Of a stretch of DNA of 64,000 nucleotides, positions 26,110 through 35,996 are shown in pieces. The notes under the pieces are model-generated. The model saw nothing but the letters and a program-made list of their open reading frames with translations. It searched no databases and was not told the origin of the DNA. Each line of letters starts with the position of its first letter. Positions within the stretch are counted from its first letter, which is position 1. Origin of the DNA: Candidatus Borrarchaeum weybense. Lineage in GTDB: Archaea > Asgardarchaeota > Sifarchaeia > Borrarchaeales > Borrarchaeaceae. The translations under genes were made by a program, and so were the position numbers. The DNA lies in the NCBI GenBank assembly GCA_019057385.1, contig JAHQJS010000007.1:1-64000 (forward strand), given 5' to 3'.

Positions 26110-26466
26110 TTATTTACTAATTTTAATTCTTGTCGAATTGTCAGATGATTTATGATCTACATCCAGAGCGAACTGATTGATTGTCTGAAATAACTCTTCT
26201 TTTATATAGCGTCCACAGCTATAGGCTTCAACAGCGATCTGCAATATCTCAACTTTTACCATAATATCCTCATTCTCACAAAATATTCCACCGTTATCTT
26301 CAACTCTTTCCCAATATCGATAAAAACAGTTTTGCGCCGCAGATAATGATATATCACCTTGAATAAACCTAAGTAGTTCTCTAATCAATTCAGGATAATT
26401 CATTTCTTTTTTCATTCTCGCTTTTTGGTTTTTTAATGAAAAAGATAGATAATTTTCGAGATTCAC
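26110..26466 (-). CDS. Small helical protein, unknown
   Basis: A 118-residue soluble, mostly helical protein, convergent with the secretion ATPase and ending ten bases from it. Segments MNYPELIRELLRFIQGDISL and ENEDIMVKVEILQIAVEAYS suggest an all-alpha fold. The annotated GTG overlaps its own GAGGTG ribosome site, so the exact start is not certain. I recognise no family. Confidence 0.5.
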   Translation of the reverse strand: MNLENYLSFSLKNQKARMKKEMNYPELIRELLRFIQGDISLSAAQNCFYRYWERVEDNGGIFCENEDIMVKVEILQIAVEAYSCGRYIKEELFQTINQFALDVDHKSSDNSTRIKISK

Positions 26467-26681
26467 CTCTGAAGTATCTTATAATAGTTTTAATATTATT
26501 CAGGTACTTTCTGTAATATTACTTGAATTCAATTTTATGTCGCTGTCACTCATGCAAATGCTGTTTCTGTCGTTTGTTGTTTTAGGATTTTAGTTTTACA
26601 GAGGGGTCTCCCTTGCAATAAAAGTCGCCATAACAATTGTTTGAATGTGAATATGAAAATAATTTGGAAGTGATGCCGTTG

Positions 26682-26939
26682 ATGTCTTTGCAAGAATCTT
26701 TTGAAACTATTGATCGTCAAAACAGTCTTTTCAGTCCTGTTGGAATCTATGAATCTACATTTCAGGAAAAAGAAAAGATAGTCTACATTGAAATCAAAGA
26801 TCTTCAAGAGCTGAGAATAATTTCTAAAAGTTTAGAAAAACCAATATTTTACGATAAACACTATTATTATGTTATTTTCGATGATATCCATTATCGAACA
26901 AGAAGGATTGACAAAATACATCAAAAATATGGTATCTGA
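26682..26939 (+). CDS. Small protein, unknown
   Basis: A protein of about 85 residues with alternating beta and alpha pattern: VYIEIKDLQELRIISKSLE then YYYVIFDDIHYRTRRIDK. It lacks cysteines and membrane helices. Three Met codons compete as start; the one at 26682 follows AGTGAT by seven bases. The open frame reaches back to 26637. No family is recognised. It reads in the same direction as the next two small genes, which may form one transcript. Confidence 0.5.
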   Translation: MSLQESFETIDRQNSLFSPVGIYESTFQEKEKIVYIEIKDLQELRIISKSLEKPIFYDKHYYYVIFDDIHYRTRRIDKIHQKYGI

Positions 26940-27022
26940 CTCAAAATTTTAAAAAAAGGTCGGTTAAAAAATAATCTTTGATTCATTTAATAATGAATAG
27001 GTTAATTGGAGTGCACCAGCAG

Positions 27023-27292
27023 ATGTCCGTTCTTAAAAAAACCAAAATATCGCAGCCTTTTGATCCATTGAGAAAAGAGGATCGAATTGAGGCTTTACTA
27101 TCGTCATATACATCTAAAGAACCAGAATGTCCATTTTATAAATGTGATAACCCAGATGTGAGATCAAAGTGCCTCCTTGATCCAACTACATGGCGTATCT
27201 GGGATTGTAAAGGCTTAACGTTTTTTCAAGGGCTTTGTTGTGGTTATGTTCTTAATGCCATAGAAACGAATTCGACTACACATCTCGATTAA
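27023..27292 (+). CDS. Small cysteine-rich protein
   Basis: An 89-residue protein from the ATG at 27023 (frame open from 26978). It contains ECPFYKC, RSKCLLD, IWDCKG and GLCCGY, six Cys in total, plus a Trp-rich core. The spacing could hold zinc or an iron-sulfur cluster. GGAG lies about 13 bases before the start. I know no family with this pattern; a metal-binding role is inference. Confidence 0.5.
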   Translation: MSVLKKTKISQPFDPLRKEDRIEALLSSYTSKEPECPFYKCDNPDVRSKCLLDPTTWRIWDCKGLTFFQGLCCGYVLNAIETNSTTHLD

Positions 27293-27353
27293 CATAAGCA
27301 TAAATCGATTTAATTTTCATAAGAGAAGTTTAAATATGATTTGAGGCAAAAAA

Positions 27354-27581
27354 ATGCGTGATTATGCTCTAAATGTTTGCTGTAAATGTAAAAGAAAGGA
27401 TTGGGTGCCTGTCACACAAGAGGATAGAGACTATGCCTCTAAAAATGGTGGTCTGTTTATTCGGATTGTTGATCATGGTGATCATTTTTTGGAATTACAT
27501 ATTGATTGTAATGGAGCAGTACGACGGGAGTACCTATCTGAGAAGGCACCAGCAAAAATCCCGGCTAGTATCACTTCTTAA
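27354..27581 (+). CDS. Small zinc-ribbon-like protein
   Basis: A 75-residue protein. It starts with a CCKCK pair near residue 9, followed by WVPVTQEDRDYASKNGGLFI and VDHGDHFLELHIDCNGAVRR. The half-ribbon plus two beta strands and the ID.NG.VR turn resemble small domains found in Asgard proteins next to longin or roadblock modules, which I recall but cannot check. GAGG lies before the ATG. The first Cys pair is complete, but the second pair needed for a full ribbon has only one Cys. Confidence 0.5.
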   Translation: MRDYALNVCCKCKRKDWVPVTQEDRDYASKNGGLFIRIVDHGDHFLELHIDCNGAVRREYLSEKAPAKIPASITS

Positions 27582-27582
27582 G

Positions 27583-27619
27583 TCAATTACCCCACCCTAA
27601 AGGATAGGGGCTTCCAGAG
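27583..27619 (-). mobile_element. Solo right end of an IS200/IS605-type element
   Basis: On the minus strand this stretch reads GGAAGCC (27615-27609), then a hairpin with arms CCCC and GGGG (27610-27607 and 27593-27590), then TAATTGAC. The same order, GGAAGCC, a CC-rich hairpin and TT-AC, marks the right end of the element at 58.6 kb. Such ends close tnpB-type IS605 elements and form the 3' part of omega-RNA. No transposase or tnpB is beside it, so it is a remnant. The body would have lain at higher coordinates, where only AT-rich sequence remains. Confidence 0.5.
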
Positions 27620-27719
27620 GCGGGAGACGTGATATATATTTTTCTTTTATCACCTTAAAATTACAAAAAGTTTTTAATAAAGCTTTAAAGCTTCAACTCT
27701 AATTAAACAAAAAAGGAAA

Positions 27720-29507
27720 TTATTGTAATTTAACTAATCGTTCCTTCCATAGGCGAAGTCGATTTAATAATTCCGGTTGATCAGCAAAACGTACTTTTTG
27801 TCGTGTACGTCTTATTTCATATGTTACTGGACTTTGAATACGTGTTTCTAAAATTGCAATTAATTCATCTAGGTGCTTTTGTATTTCTTCTTCAGAAGTT
27901 GCTGAAGAGATTTGTAACATGCACTGATCCATAAGCTCTTCTAGCGTTAGTTGCTTCCACTGATCTCTCTTGACAGGTGTCTTACCTGTAAGAAGAACTT
28001 GTCCGGATTTCATAGAAACCATCCCCTCATGGATTAATTCATCGACAAAAGACTGTATCTCTGTTTCAGAATGTTCTGTCATTCGAGCGAGCGACTTCAC
28101 AGTAGCTGATCCTATATCTCTCAATGCGAGTGGTATTTTAACTACCGGAAATTCACTTGTTAACAGCAATTCCAGTTTTTCCTTATTGGGTGTTTGCCTA
28201 GTTGTTTCTAATAAGAAATGGGTCGTTGCAAATGATAGAGTCTTCTCGTGTGCACGGTTCTCACTTAATTCAATCTCACGTTGATTTAAGGATTCGTTTA
28301 TCTGAACTAGTTCAGTTTCTTTTTCCTTCAAATCCTTTGCTAAATCATTTAAATTATCACGCATTGTCTTTACATCTAAGTTTAATGCTTCCACATCTAC
28401 TTCAAGGTCCTTTATTTTATTTTCTTTTACAGAAATCGATTTTTGTGCATCCTCGTATTTTTTAGTTAGTTCATCCAGATTTAGCTCGAGGGCAGAAGCT
28501 TTGTTTTCAAGTTCGCCTATTTTATTCTCGTTTTGGCTTATTTCATTCTGTAGCTGCGAAGCTTGTTCATCCTTCTGATTAACGGTATTTTGTAGTTCTT
28601 CTAAATTCGTCGTTTTAGTATCTATTTCTTTTTGTGCTTCTGCTAGTTCTGCTTCCAGTTTGGTGACTGTATCGGCTTTTTCCTGCGTTATACGATTCAA
28701 ATCATTAATTTTTTCTTCTTTAGTATTGATAGAATCTCTTAATTCATTCATTTGGGTTTCTAAAGTGTTTAACTGGTTATCTTTTGTCTCTGCATTTCCT
28801 TTCAATTCATCAATTATTTTTTCTTTGGCAGTAACTTGTCCCTGCAACTCTTCATAGGTCGTTTCCTTACTCTGAAGTGCGTTTTTTAAATCAGTTACTT
28901 GATTTTCTAAGGTAGTTAGTTGTTCATTGCTACTTGTTGTCCTTGTTTCTAAATCTGTAATTGTTTGATCTTTGTCTGCAATTTGAGATTTTAACTCTTC
29001 AATAGTACCATTTAAAGCTCTATTCTGCTCATTTAAAGTGATAATCTCAGTCTGTAAAGTTGAAATATCATCACTCAACTGTGATTGTTTCTCCCCCTGA
29101 AACTTCAGATCAGTCACTTGATTTTGTAACTCTTTAATATTGTTTTGTGCTTCGCGCACTTCTCCTATACGTAATTCAAGTTTTATTTGTAAATCGTTTA
29201 TTTTTTCTTCAAGCGCAGTAATTGCACTCGCTTTTTGTGATACTTCTTTTTCTATTGCTTTAAGCATCGTCTCCTTTTCTGTAAGTTTGTTGTTTAATTC
29301 GCTGGATTCTTTTTCTTTCTCAGATAATCTAACAATTAAAGTATCAATTTTTGATTGCAAATTAGAAAATTCTATTTCCTGCCCGTTAATAAAAGCTTGT
29401 TTTTCTTCTATTTCCCTCTTCAGCTTGGAAATGGTTTCTTCTAACTCTTTTATTCTCTCTTGAGAGGCTGTAACTTTTGATTCAAGTTCATCTTCCATCT
29501 TCGTCAC
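27720..29507 (-). CDS. Long coiled-coil protein with C-terminal winged-helix-like domain
   Basis: A 595-residue protein. Residues 1 to about 425 form an almost unbroken coiled coil with heptads of Leu, Ile, Val and many Glu, Lys and Gln. The last 170 residues are globular: VKIPLALRDIGSATVKSLAR, MTEHSETEIQSFVDELIHEG and MVSMKSGQVLLTG look like a winged helix, followed by a helical end. It has no signal or membrane helix. It resembles no bacterial SMC (no ATPase heads). It could be a structural or chromatin/cytoskeletal organiser, which is inference. Its neighbours do not inform on its role. Confidence 0.72.
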   Translation of the reverse strand: MTKMEDELESKVTASQERIKELEETISKLKREIEEKQAFINGQEIEFSNLQSKIDTLIVRLSEKEKESSELNNKLTEKETMLKAIEKEVSQKASAITALEEKINDLQIKLELRIGEVREAQNNIKELQNQVTDLKFQGEKQSQLSDDISTLQTEIITLNEQNRALNGTIEELKSQIADKDQTITDLETRTTSSNEQLTTLENQVTDLKNALQSKETTYEELQGQVTAKEKIIDELKGNAETKDNQLNTLETQMNELRDSINTKEEKINDLNRITQEKADTVTKLEAELAEAQKEIDTKTTNLEELQNTVNQKDEQASQLQNEISQNENKIGELENKASALELNLDELTKKYEDAQKSISVKENKIKDLEVDVEALNLDVKTMRDNLNDLAKDLKEKETELVQINESLNQREIELSENRAHEKTLSFATTHFLLETTRQTPNKEKLELLLTSEFPVVKIPLALRDIGSATVKSLARMTEHSETEIQSFVDELIHEGMVSMKSGQVLLTGKTPVKRDQWKQLTLEELMDQCMLQISSATSEEEIQKHLDELIAILETRIQSPVTYEIRRTRQKVRFADQPELLNRLRLWKERLVKLQ

Positions 29508-29779
29508 TTGCCATGATTTTTGGTTTAATTACACAGAATAATAATAACTAATGGATATACTAGAATACTCTCAAATAAAGGTTTTGAGCATCTTACTTAA
29601 AATCTTCTAGTGAATTCTTCCGCTTCTTAATAGCAGATCAGATTTAACTGCCGATTTAAATTAGAAATCTCTTAAGAAAGTACGAATATGTTCAAAATAG
29701 AAAACCTAAGAAAAAATAATTGCATAAGCAGTTTACATTAATGATTACAAGGAATTTAACAAAAGGAATAAAGAAGAGT

Positions 29780-30637
29780 TTATTTTGTAATTTCTATTGC
29801 TGCATAGCCTACTACTTGTCCGTAATTACCAGAAGTGTCACCACTTGTTGTATATGATAATAATTTGGCATCTTTTGAACCAAGGAGTTTTGTTGCAGTA
29901 AGCATCGCCATTACCGGCCCGTAGCCACACATACTGATACTTAATGATGATACTGTGTCATACAGTTTTTCTTCATTCAACTCTAATATTGCATCGATTG
30001 CCTTTCTATCCTTTTCTTGTGCCGTTTCATGGGGCTCATAGTGAGAGAAGTCAGTTGAAGCGATAATAACCGCGTTAAGTCCTGAGTTCTTTACCCCCTG
30101 AGCTATCGCTTGCCCTACTTCTTTTGCAGTTCTTACGTCTTGGAGCATCATACTGATGGGCACAAACTTAAATTCATCTTTATAAAGGAACTGCAGGAAA
30201 GGCAGTTGGACCTCAATTGAATGCTCCGCTTGATGACCCGTAGACTCTGCATCGATTATTTCGCCCTCATCTGCCTCTAAAATTGCTTCGGCAACACTAG
30301 AATCTATTGGAACATCGCCTAGCGGTGTTTTCCATATACCAGATTTCATGAGTGAAATGCCTGAGCCTAAAGGTGTATGGTTAGGGCCTAAAATGATGAA
30401 TACGTCAGGTTTTTTCTCTAATGAAAGTTTAAAATAACTATGAGCTGCTGTAGCTCCAGAATAAATATATCCGGCATGAGGAACTACTAAACCAAGAACT
30501 ATGGGCGTTAAGTTGCCGATCTCTTCTGGGAGTTTTCCTGGGCCTAATTTGTGTAAGAAACATTTCTTTATGTTTTCTTTTAATCTGTTAGGATCAAGTT
30601 CGTAAAACATACCAGCTACTGTAGGTCTACGGATCAT
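29780..30637 (-). CDS. MEMO1-family protein (AmmeMemoRadiSam system protein B)
   Basis: A 285-residue protein with the MEMO fold. VVPHAGYIYSGATAAHSYFK near residue 51 carries the conserved His, FIILGPNHTPLG follows, then ESTGHQAEHSIEVQLPFLQ near residue 128 and STDFSHYEP near residue 192. These His residues form the metal-like site of MEMO proteins. In bacteria and archaea it often stands with AMMECR1 and a radical SAM gene; neither is here. A GGGGG run stands before the ATG. The reaction it supports is not established. Confidence 0.9.
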   Translation of the reverse strand: MIRRPTVAGMFYELDPNRLKENIKKCFLHKLGPGKLPEEIGNLTPIVLGLVVPHAGYIYSGATAAHSYFKLSLEKKPDVFIILGPNHTPLGSGISLMKSGIWKTPLGDVPIDSSVAEAILEADEGEIIDAESTGHQAEHSIEVQLPFLQFLYKDEFKFVPISMMLQDVRTAKEVGQAIAQGVKNSGLNAVIIASTDFSHYEPHETAQEKDRKAIDAILELNEEKLYDTVSSLSISMCGYGPVMAMLTATKLLGSKDAKLLSYTTSGDTSGNYGQVVGYAAIEITK

Positions 30638-30801
30638 TTTCTGTCCCCCTTTTTAGCTTTAATCAAAGTTGATCTGTTTTTTACTTAATTCTCTTAATTT
30701 AATATATCATTTGCTCCATATAAACTTAATAGTTCTTCAAAGTCGTGTTTTACCGGTTAGTAATAATAAAAAAAGGTGAAAAGGTATTATGTGGTAGATA
30801 C

Positions 30802-33800
30802 TCACCCCGCTTGAGTTGATCGCCCCGCTCGATGGCGCTCGAGGGCAGGAATATTCAATTCGATACCCTTTGGAACAAATTGATCCATTTGATGCGCTAA
30901 ATACCCTTGTTCATCTGGCCATTCAACTAATAACGTTTCAATGAGGTGTTTTACCCAGTTCTCATTGCATTCTTCTTTTTCAGTAACGACTACGAGCAGA
31001 TTTTGCACTATTGTTTCTCCTTGACTGCCTGTATCTTCTGCTGACACTGTTACCAGTCTAACATAGATGTTCTCACTGGGTTCTTCCAATTTGAACTGGT
31101 CTCTGGTTACTGCCATAGTGTAAAAACTTGTAAGCTTTGTCGGATCCATTATCACACTGCTAAATTCTGTTTGCTCATTGAATACACGAAACTCCTTTAT
31201 TATTGGCCCCATAATGATATCGAACTCAACCAAGAAAATGGCCTTTACGCCAAATTCGGTGGGGTCCACCATTTCAGATACTAAGAAACCTGGCCGCTGG
31301 TATGCTAAACCTAAATCTACCATCTGTGTGACACCTTCAATTTCACTATCTGATTGCAGTTCAGATAATGATGATAGGGGATCGGGTTGAGGAGTACGAA
31401 TAAAGAAGTAGTACATTAGTCCACTGATAGCGCCACATACACCAATTACCGTCACAATACTGAACAATAGTGACATGTCTGAAAGACTTGCTATCAAAGG
31501 CAGATTTAATCCTCCTTGTTGCGCCACTGTAGCCTGGATTTCAATTTCTACTGATTCTTTGATATCGCTTCTGTAAAATATAATACGTATTAGATAATCA
31601 CCATTATCAAATTCTTTCATTGAGAATGTGGCTACACCATATTCATCTGTCTGTATCGTTGTGTAATAGTCACTTTGAGAGAAACTTTGTAATAGCTCTG
31701 AATTTGCATTAACGTTGTTCTCACCGTAACCGTCGATATAAAGATCAACGGAAGTGTTCGACAGCGCTGTACCATCTGTATATTGGAATACAATGGTTAT
31801 AGTGCTATCAGGATTTTCCTGAACATCAATATTTAAGCGTTCACCGACCCTTACCGTTTTTTCAATGGTTTCGACTATAGCATCGGGGATAGAATCAATT
31901 TTGATCTTTAGTTCGTATTCACCCACTTCGTCTGGTGTTATGCTTGTTTGGATAGAGCCATCTTCATCTGTTTTTTCGCTTATCAGCAATACGCCATCGA
32001 AATAAACCCAGACTTTAATTTGAATTGGTTCACCATCGTAGTCCTTAATGGTGACTCTAATATCTAGTGTATCTCCAAGTTCGATTCCAGTATCCACATC
32101 TACGTCAATTTCAGGCGTGTATTTTACCTTCAAAGTTTCAGTCTTTGTCTTATCGTCTGTTACAATCTTAATCTTTTGACTACCTAGTTCATCTTGAACT
32201 CTCAAATTGAGTTCAACTTCGCCATCAATATCTGTTGTATCTTCATCTTGTAATTCCCAGTTTCCATCGATCTCAGCATAGAGTTTTACGTTTATATTGA
32301 CTTGTGGTTCGCCATCATTTGATATTTTCACCTTTACTGTGTGATCTTTACCTTTTTCAACGGTTAAATCGTTTAAGATCTCGATTATAGTTCCCTGTGG
32401 TTCTTCTGGTTCATCTAAAATAGTAGTGCCGTGTTCCACTATGCTTATTCTGACAACACCTTGTCCGTCGTCTTTAGTGGCAACAATCTTGATAATACCT
32501 GCACCAATTTGTGCGTCAGAAGGAATGACGCAGTTTATTGTGACATCACCCGCTTGGATACCAGTTAGTGTAATTCCTTCACCGATCAGCACATCATTAA
32601 GGTACACTTGAACTACAGCATTACCAACACCAAAAAGGGGATTGTCTTTGTCTTTAACTTGGATATAAAGATCAACAACCTCGTTTTGACTATAGGAGTC
32701 ATCTATGTTTGCAATGATATCCATATCGTCTACATACACAGACAATTGAACCGTATCCGAAACACAGTTATGATAATACAGAAACCCTTCAAAGTCTGCA
32801 TAGACCGTTTGCACTTCACTTAATTCGTAGTTAAAGGTAAACTGTAATTCCGCGATCCCCTGAGCATTAGTAATTGTTGATCCTACGATGGTGTCATTAA
32901 GATAGAACACAACAGATTGTCCTGAGATTGGATTTCCTGCCTCATCAAGCAAAGTGGTCTTGAATTTTACAGTATCGCCCTGTGTTACCGATGTTATAGG
33001 ATTGTCCTGTGTATCTGTTACTTCTATGGTTAACGAAGGATTAGAATATACCGTGACGGTTTGTGTGTCAGTATTGGGATCATAGAACCCACTTCCAGAA
33101 AATTCTGCTCGTACACTAACATCTCCAAGTAGATCATTAGTGATTGTCCAATCATAGGTTGCAAATCCGGAACTATTGGTCAATGAACTACCTAGTAATT
33201 GGCTATTAATATAGAAGTATATGGTATAACCTTCTAATGGTAAACCTGCATCGGTTAGCTCTGCAACTAATGTTACCACATCACCCCTATCTCCTTTGGT
33301 TGGTGTGCTTAGTGATAGGGAAGGAGTGGTATAGACCTCTAAATTAGTTGTTCCTGATTGACTAGCATAATAGTAACCAGATCCTGCGAATTCGGCATAG
33401 AACACATGAGTTCCTAATTGATCAGCCGTCCAAATGAACTCACCCATACCAGACGCATCGGTTGTAACAGTAGTCAAGATTGAACCGTTCAAGTAAATCA
33501 CAACGTCGTATCCTACCATTGCGCCATTTTCATCGGTCAATGTCACCGTTATGGTAACGGTATCGCCCTTATCTACGGTTGAATCTGATAACTGAATACT
33601 GACAGAAGTATTTGAATAGACCGTTGTAAAGACATCATTTGAAATATAACCAAAGGCAGGACATTCAACATGAAGAGTCTGCACGCCAAGTAAATCATTT
33701 GTTATTGTCCAGTCGTATGTGGCGAATCCTGAACTGTCTGTCATTGAACTTCCTAAGAGTGTTCCGTTTAGATAGAAGAATATTTCCTCTCCTTCGATGC

Positions 33801-35760
33801 CAATACCAAATGAGTCGGTTAGGGTCGCACTTAGTGTAAGCAGGTCTCCACGATCAGCTGTTTCAGGTGCGTCTATATAGAATGTTTGAACCTCTATTTG
33901 TTCCACTTGTGTAATAGCAGCATGATAATATCCCGTCTCATTGAATTGAGCATAGACGTTATACAAATTCGCACTGCCTGGAATCCATGTATATTCAGCT
34001 ATTCCAGTACTATTTGTTACAGCAGTCCCTAGTGGTACATCGTCTAGATAAAACTCGATTGTATACCCTTCTAATGGTAAACCACTTTCATCGGTCAAGA
34101 TTGCCTGAATTAGTACATTTTCACCAATCCGAGCATGGGGCTGCAATGTCAAATCTAATGAAGGATTAGAATAAACATCAAGGTCTTCCGTGTTAGAAGT
34201 GCTGGAATGATAATATCCGCTTGCGATGAACTCTGCACGAATTTGTTGTTGTCCTAGCATCGAATTATCGACCAGCCACTGAAATGTGGCCACTCCACTG
34301 GAATTTGTAACCTCAGAGCCAAGCAATGTCGTACCAGCATAGAATAGAACTGTGTAGCCATCCAAACCATTCAATAGATTATCGGTCAATGTAGCGATTA
34401 TCTCTACTGTATCTCCTCTGTCAGCTTCCATTACTTGAAGCTCGATGTGAAGATCTGTATTTGCATAGACTTCAAGTATATTCTGTGATTCGGTAAATCT
34501 AATGTACTGGGATATATTGACCAATCGAACTATTAGGTCGTGAGGTCCCACAGGTGAATCGACAGGAATACCGTAAATAAGTTCTACGTAGCCAGTTCCA
34601 TCAGTAACTCCACTATCAACTACCTGATCAATAGTTGCATCATATAATTCAACCGTATAATCTGACAAACTATTTCCTAATCCATCAGTTAGTGTAATAC
34701 TTACTGTGATTGATTCTTCTCTCGTAACCATCGAAGAACTTAACGTTGCATCAATTGTGACATTCATGTACACTTCCAGAGTGTCTGATTCCTCTGAAAA
34801 ATTGATGTCCCCTTCATAAACAGTAGCATTTATCGTATGCTCACCGTATACCGCATCTAGTGGAACAGTGTAGTCGTAAGAAGCGAGCCCTTGGTCATCT
34901 GTAATTGCTGTGCCTAGTAAGGTGTTATTATCATAGAATTTTACTTCTGTGCCAATTTCAGGTGTTGATGTAATAGAATCTGTGACCGTTGCATTTATTG
35001 TTACAGTTTCTCCTCTATTGATTTCTGTAGCAGATAGTTCTAAATCTATAGTGTACGGATTAACAAACTCAACAGTTGCATGGTCTACAAGCACTTCACC
35101 ACTTAAAGGAACTATTACAGTTGCATTAATCATATGAACTCCAACAGGACGGCTTTGGGTGATTTGCCAATCGTAAATTGCAATACCATCATTATCAGTA
35201 GATATCGACTGAATCCAATAATTCTCAGTGGGTGTTTCATCATAAAAATCAACAATTACGTCAGGGAAAGGATTACTTTCGTTATCAAGTACCGTAGCTT
35301 TAAGTTCCACTGTTGATCCTTTAAGTTGTCTATCAGGCGTTATTTCTAATGTAATTTCTAATTGATTTCCAAGAACTTGAATTGTTGTGGTGTCATTGTA
35401 TTCTGGAGATCCTGATAATTCAGCTCTAATGACATGACTACCCAAGGTAGCATCTGAAGGAATTGTATAATCATATATAGCGTATCCTTGATCATCTAAG
35501 ATCGCTGTACCAATATAAATATCATCATCATAAAAGTCAACAGGTTCGTTGATATATGGAATAGAGAATTCATCAGTTACTATCGCAGTTAGCTCACAGC
35601 TCTGATCTCTTTGTAATACTGATGGATTTGCCTCTAATGTTACGTTATATGTTTCAGCTCTAGCATTATCACCGTTTATTGCGACAAATATCATTATTAC
35701 TGCCAAAAAAAGGATTATGAATAGCCTCGTCTTTTTACTCCGTAATTTCTCAAATATCAT
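30802..35760 (-). CDS. Giant surface protein: about 14 Ig-like repeats, one membrane span, longin-like cytoplasmic domain
   Basis: A protein of about 1653 residues. A signal/anchor helix sits at residues 13-31 (LFIILFLAVIMIFVAIN). Then come about 14 tandem repeats of 90-100 residues with the pattern DRGD.V.L.A.LTD, GYT..FY.., LLGS..TNSSG.A and a final VYSNPSL, an Ig-like fold like invasin/Big-type domains. A single membrane helix is near residues 1430-1455. The last 190 residues are cytoplasmic; AIFLVEFDIIMGPIIKEFRV near residue 1507 fits a longin-type strand-helix start, as in GTPase-linked proteins. It could sense or bind outside and signal inside. The frame opens at GTG 35778; the ATG at 35760 gives a cleaner signal. 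Confidence 0.8.
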   Translation of the reverse strand: MIFEKLRSKKTRLFIILFLAVIMIFVAINGDNARAETYNVTLEANPSVLQRDQSCELTAIVTDEFSIPYINEPVDFYDDDIYIGTAILDDQGYAIYDYTIPSDATLGSHVIRAELSGSPEYNDTTTIQVLGNQLEITLEITPDRQLKGSTVELKATVLDNESNPFPDVIVDFYDETPTENYWIQSISTDNDGIAIYDWQITQSRPVGVHMINATVIVPLSGEVLVDHATVEFVNPYTIDLELSATEINRGETVTINATVTDSITSTPEIGTEVKFYDNNTLLGTAITDDQGLASYDYTVPLDAVYGEHTINATVYEGDINFSEESDTLEVYMNVTIDATLSSSMVTREESITVSITLTDGLGNSLSDYTVELYDATIDQVVDSGVTDGTGYVELIYGIPVDSPVGPHDLIVRLVNISQYIRFTESQNILEVYANTDLHIELQVMEADRGDTVEIIATLTDNLLNGLDGYTVLFYAGTTLLGSEVTNSSGVATFQWLVDNSMLGQQQIRAEFIASGYYHSSTSNTEDLDVYSNPSLDLTLQPHARIGENVLIQAILTDESGLPLEGYTIEFYLDDVPLGTAVTNSTGIAEYTWIPGSANLYNVYAQFNETGYYHAAITQVEQIEVQTFYIDAPETADRGDLLTLSATLTDSFGIGIEGEEIFFYLNGTLLGSSMTDSSGFATYDWTITNDLLGVQTLHVECPAFGYISNDVFTTVYSNTSVSIQLSDSTVDKGDTVTITVTLTDENGAMVGYDVVIYLNGSILTTVTTDASGMGEFIWTADQLGTHVFYAEFAGSGYYYASQSGTTNLEVYTTPSLSLSTPTKGDRGDVVTLVAELTDAGLPLEGYTIYFYINSQLLGSSLTNSSGFATYDWTITNDLLGDVSVRAEFSGSGFYDPNTDTQTVTVYSNPSLTIEVTDTQDNPITSVTQGDTVKFKTTLLDEAGNPISGQSVVFYLNDTIVGSTITNAQGIAELQFTFNYELSEVQTVYADFEGFLYYHNCVSDTVQLSVYVDDMDIIANIDDSYSQNEVVDLYIQVKDKDNPLFGVGNAVVQVYLNDVLIGEGITLTGIQAGDVTINCVIPSDAQIGAGIIKIVATKDDGQGVVRISIVEHGTTILDEPEEPQGTIIEILNDLTVEKGKDHTVKVKISNDGEPQVNINVKLYAEIDGNWELQDEDTTDIDGEVELNLRVQDELGSQKIKIVTDDKTKTETLKVKYTPEIDVDVDTGIELGDTLDIRVTIKDYDGEPIQIKVWVYFDGVLLISEKTDEDGSIQTSITPDEVGEYELKIKIDSIPDAIVETIEKTVRVGERLNIDVQENPDSTITIVFQYTDGTALSNTSVDLYIDGYGENNVNANSELLQSFSQSDYYTTIQTDEYGVATFSMKEFDNGDYLIRIIFYRSDIKESVEIEIQATVAQQGGLNLPLIASLSDMSLLFSIVTVIGVCGAISGLMYYFFIRTPQPDPLSSLSELQSDSEIEGVTQMVDLGLAYQRPGFLVSEMVDPTEFGVKAIFLVEFDIIMGPIIKEFRVFNEQTEFSSVIMDPTKLTSFYTMAVTRDQFKLEEPSENIYVRLVTVSAEDTGSQGETIVQNLLVVVTEKEECNENWVKHLIETLLVEWPDEQGYLAHQMDQFVPKGIELNIPALERHRAGRSTQAG

Positions 35761-35996
35761 TTGTGCTGCACCAATCACCCATTTTATTTTAATTTTTTTT
35801 CAAATAAAGACTCTCAATTAAAATAAACGAAACCTGCTTTATAAAGAAATAAACCTCCTTTTTAAACAAAGTCTAGCCTTAATAACTCAGAGAATTTAGA
35901 TGAATAGTTTTGTAACTTTGATGAACTAATTGAATTAATTTATGCACATTAGGTGTTTGCTCGGCATTTCAATAGAGGGGAACAGAGGTTAAGGTT

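Noticed and set aside
26550-26807. 85-codon minus-strand frame
   Set aside because: Opposite the better-supported plus-strand small gene; rich in Phe and Lys as expected for antisense AT-rich DNA.
30802-35760. DNA-level tandem repeats in the giant gene as a possible CRISPR-like or satellite array
   Set aside because: The repeats are codon-level echoes of the Ig-like domains, with 280-300-base period and diverged sequence; no spacer structure.
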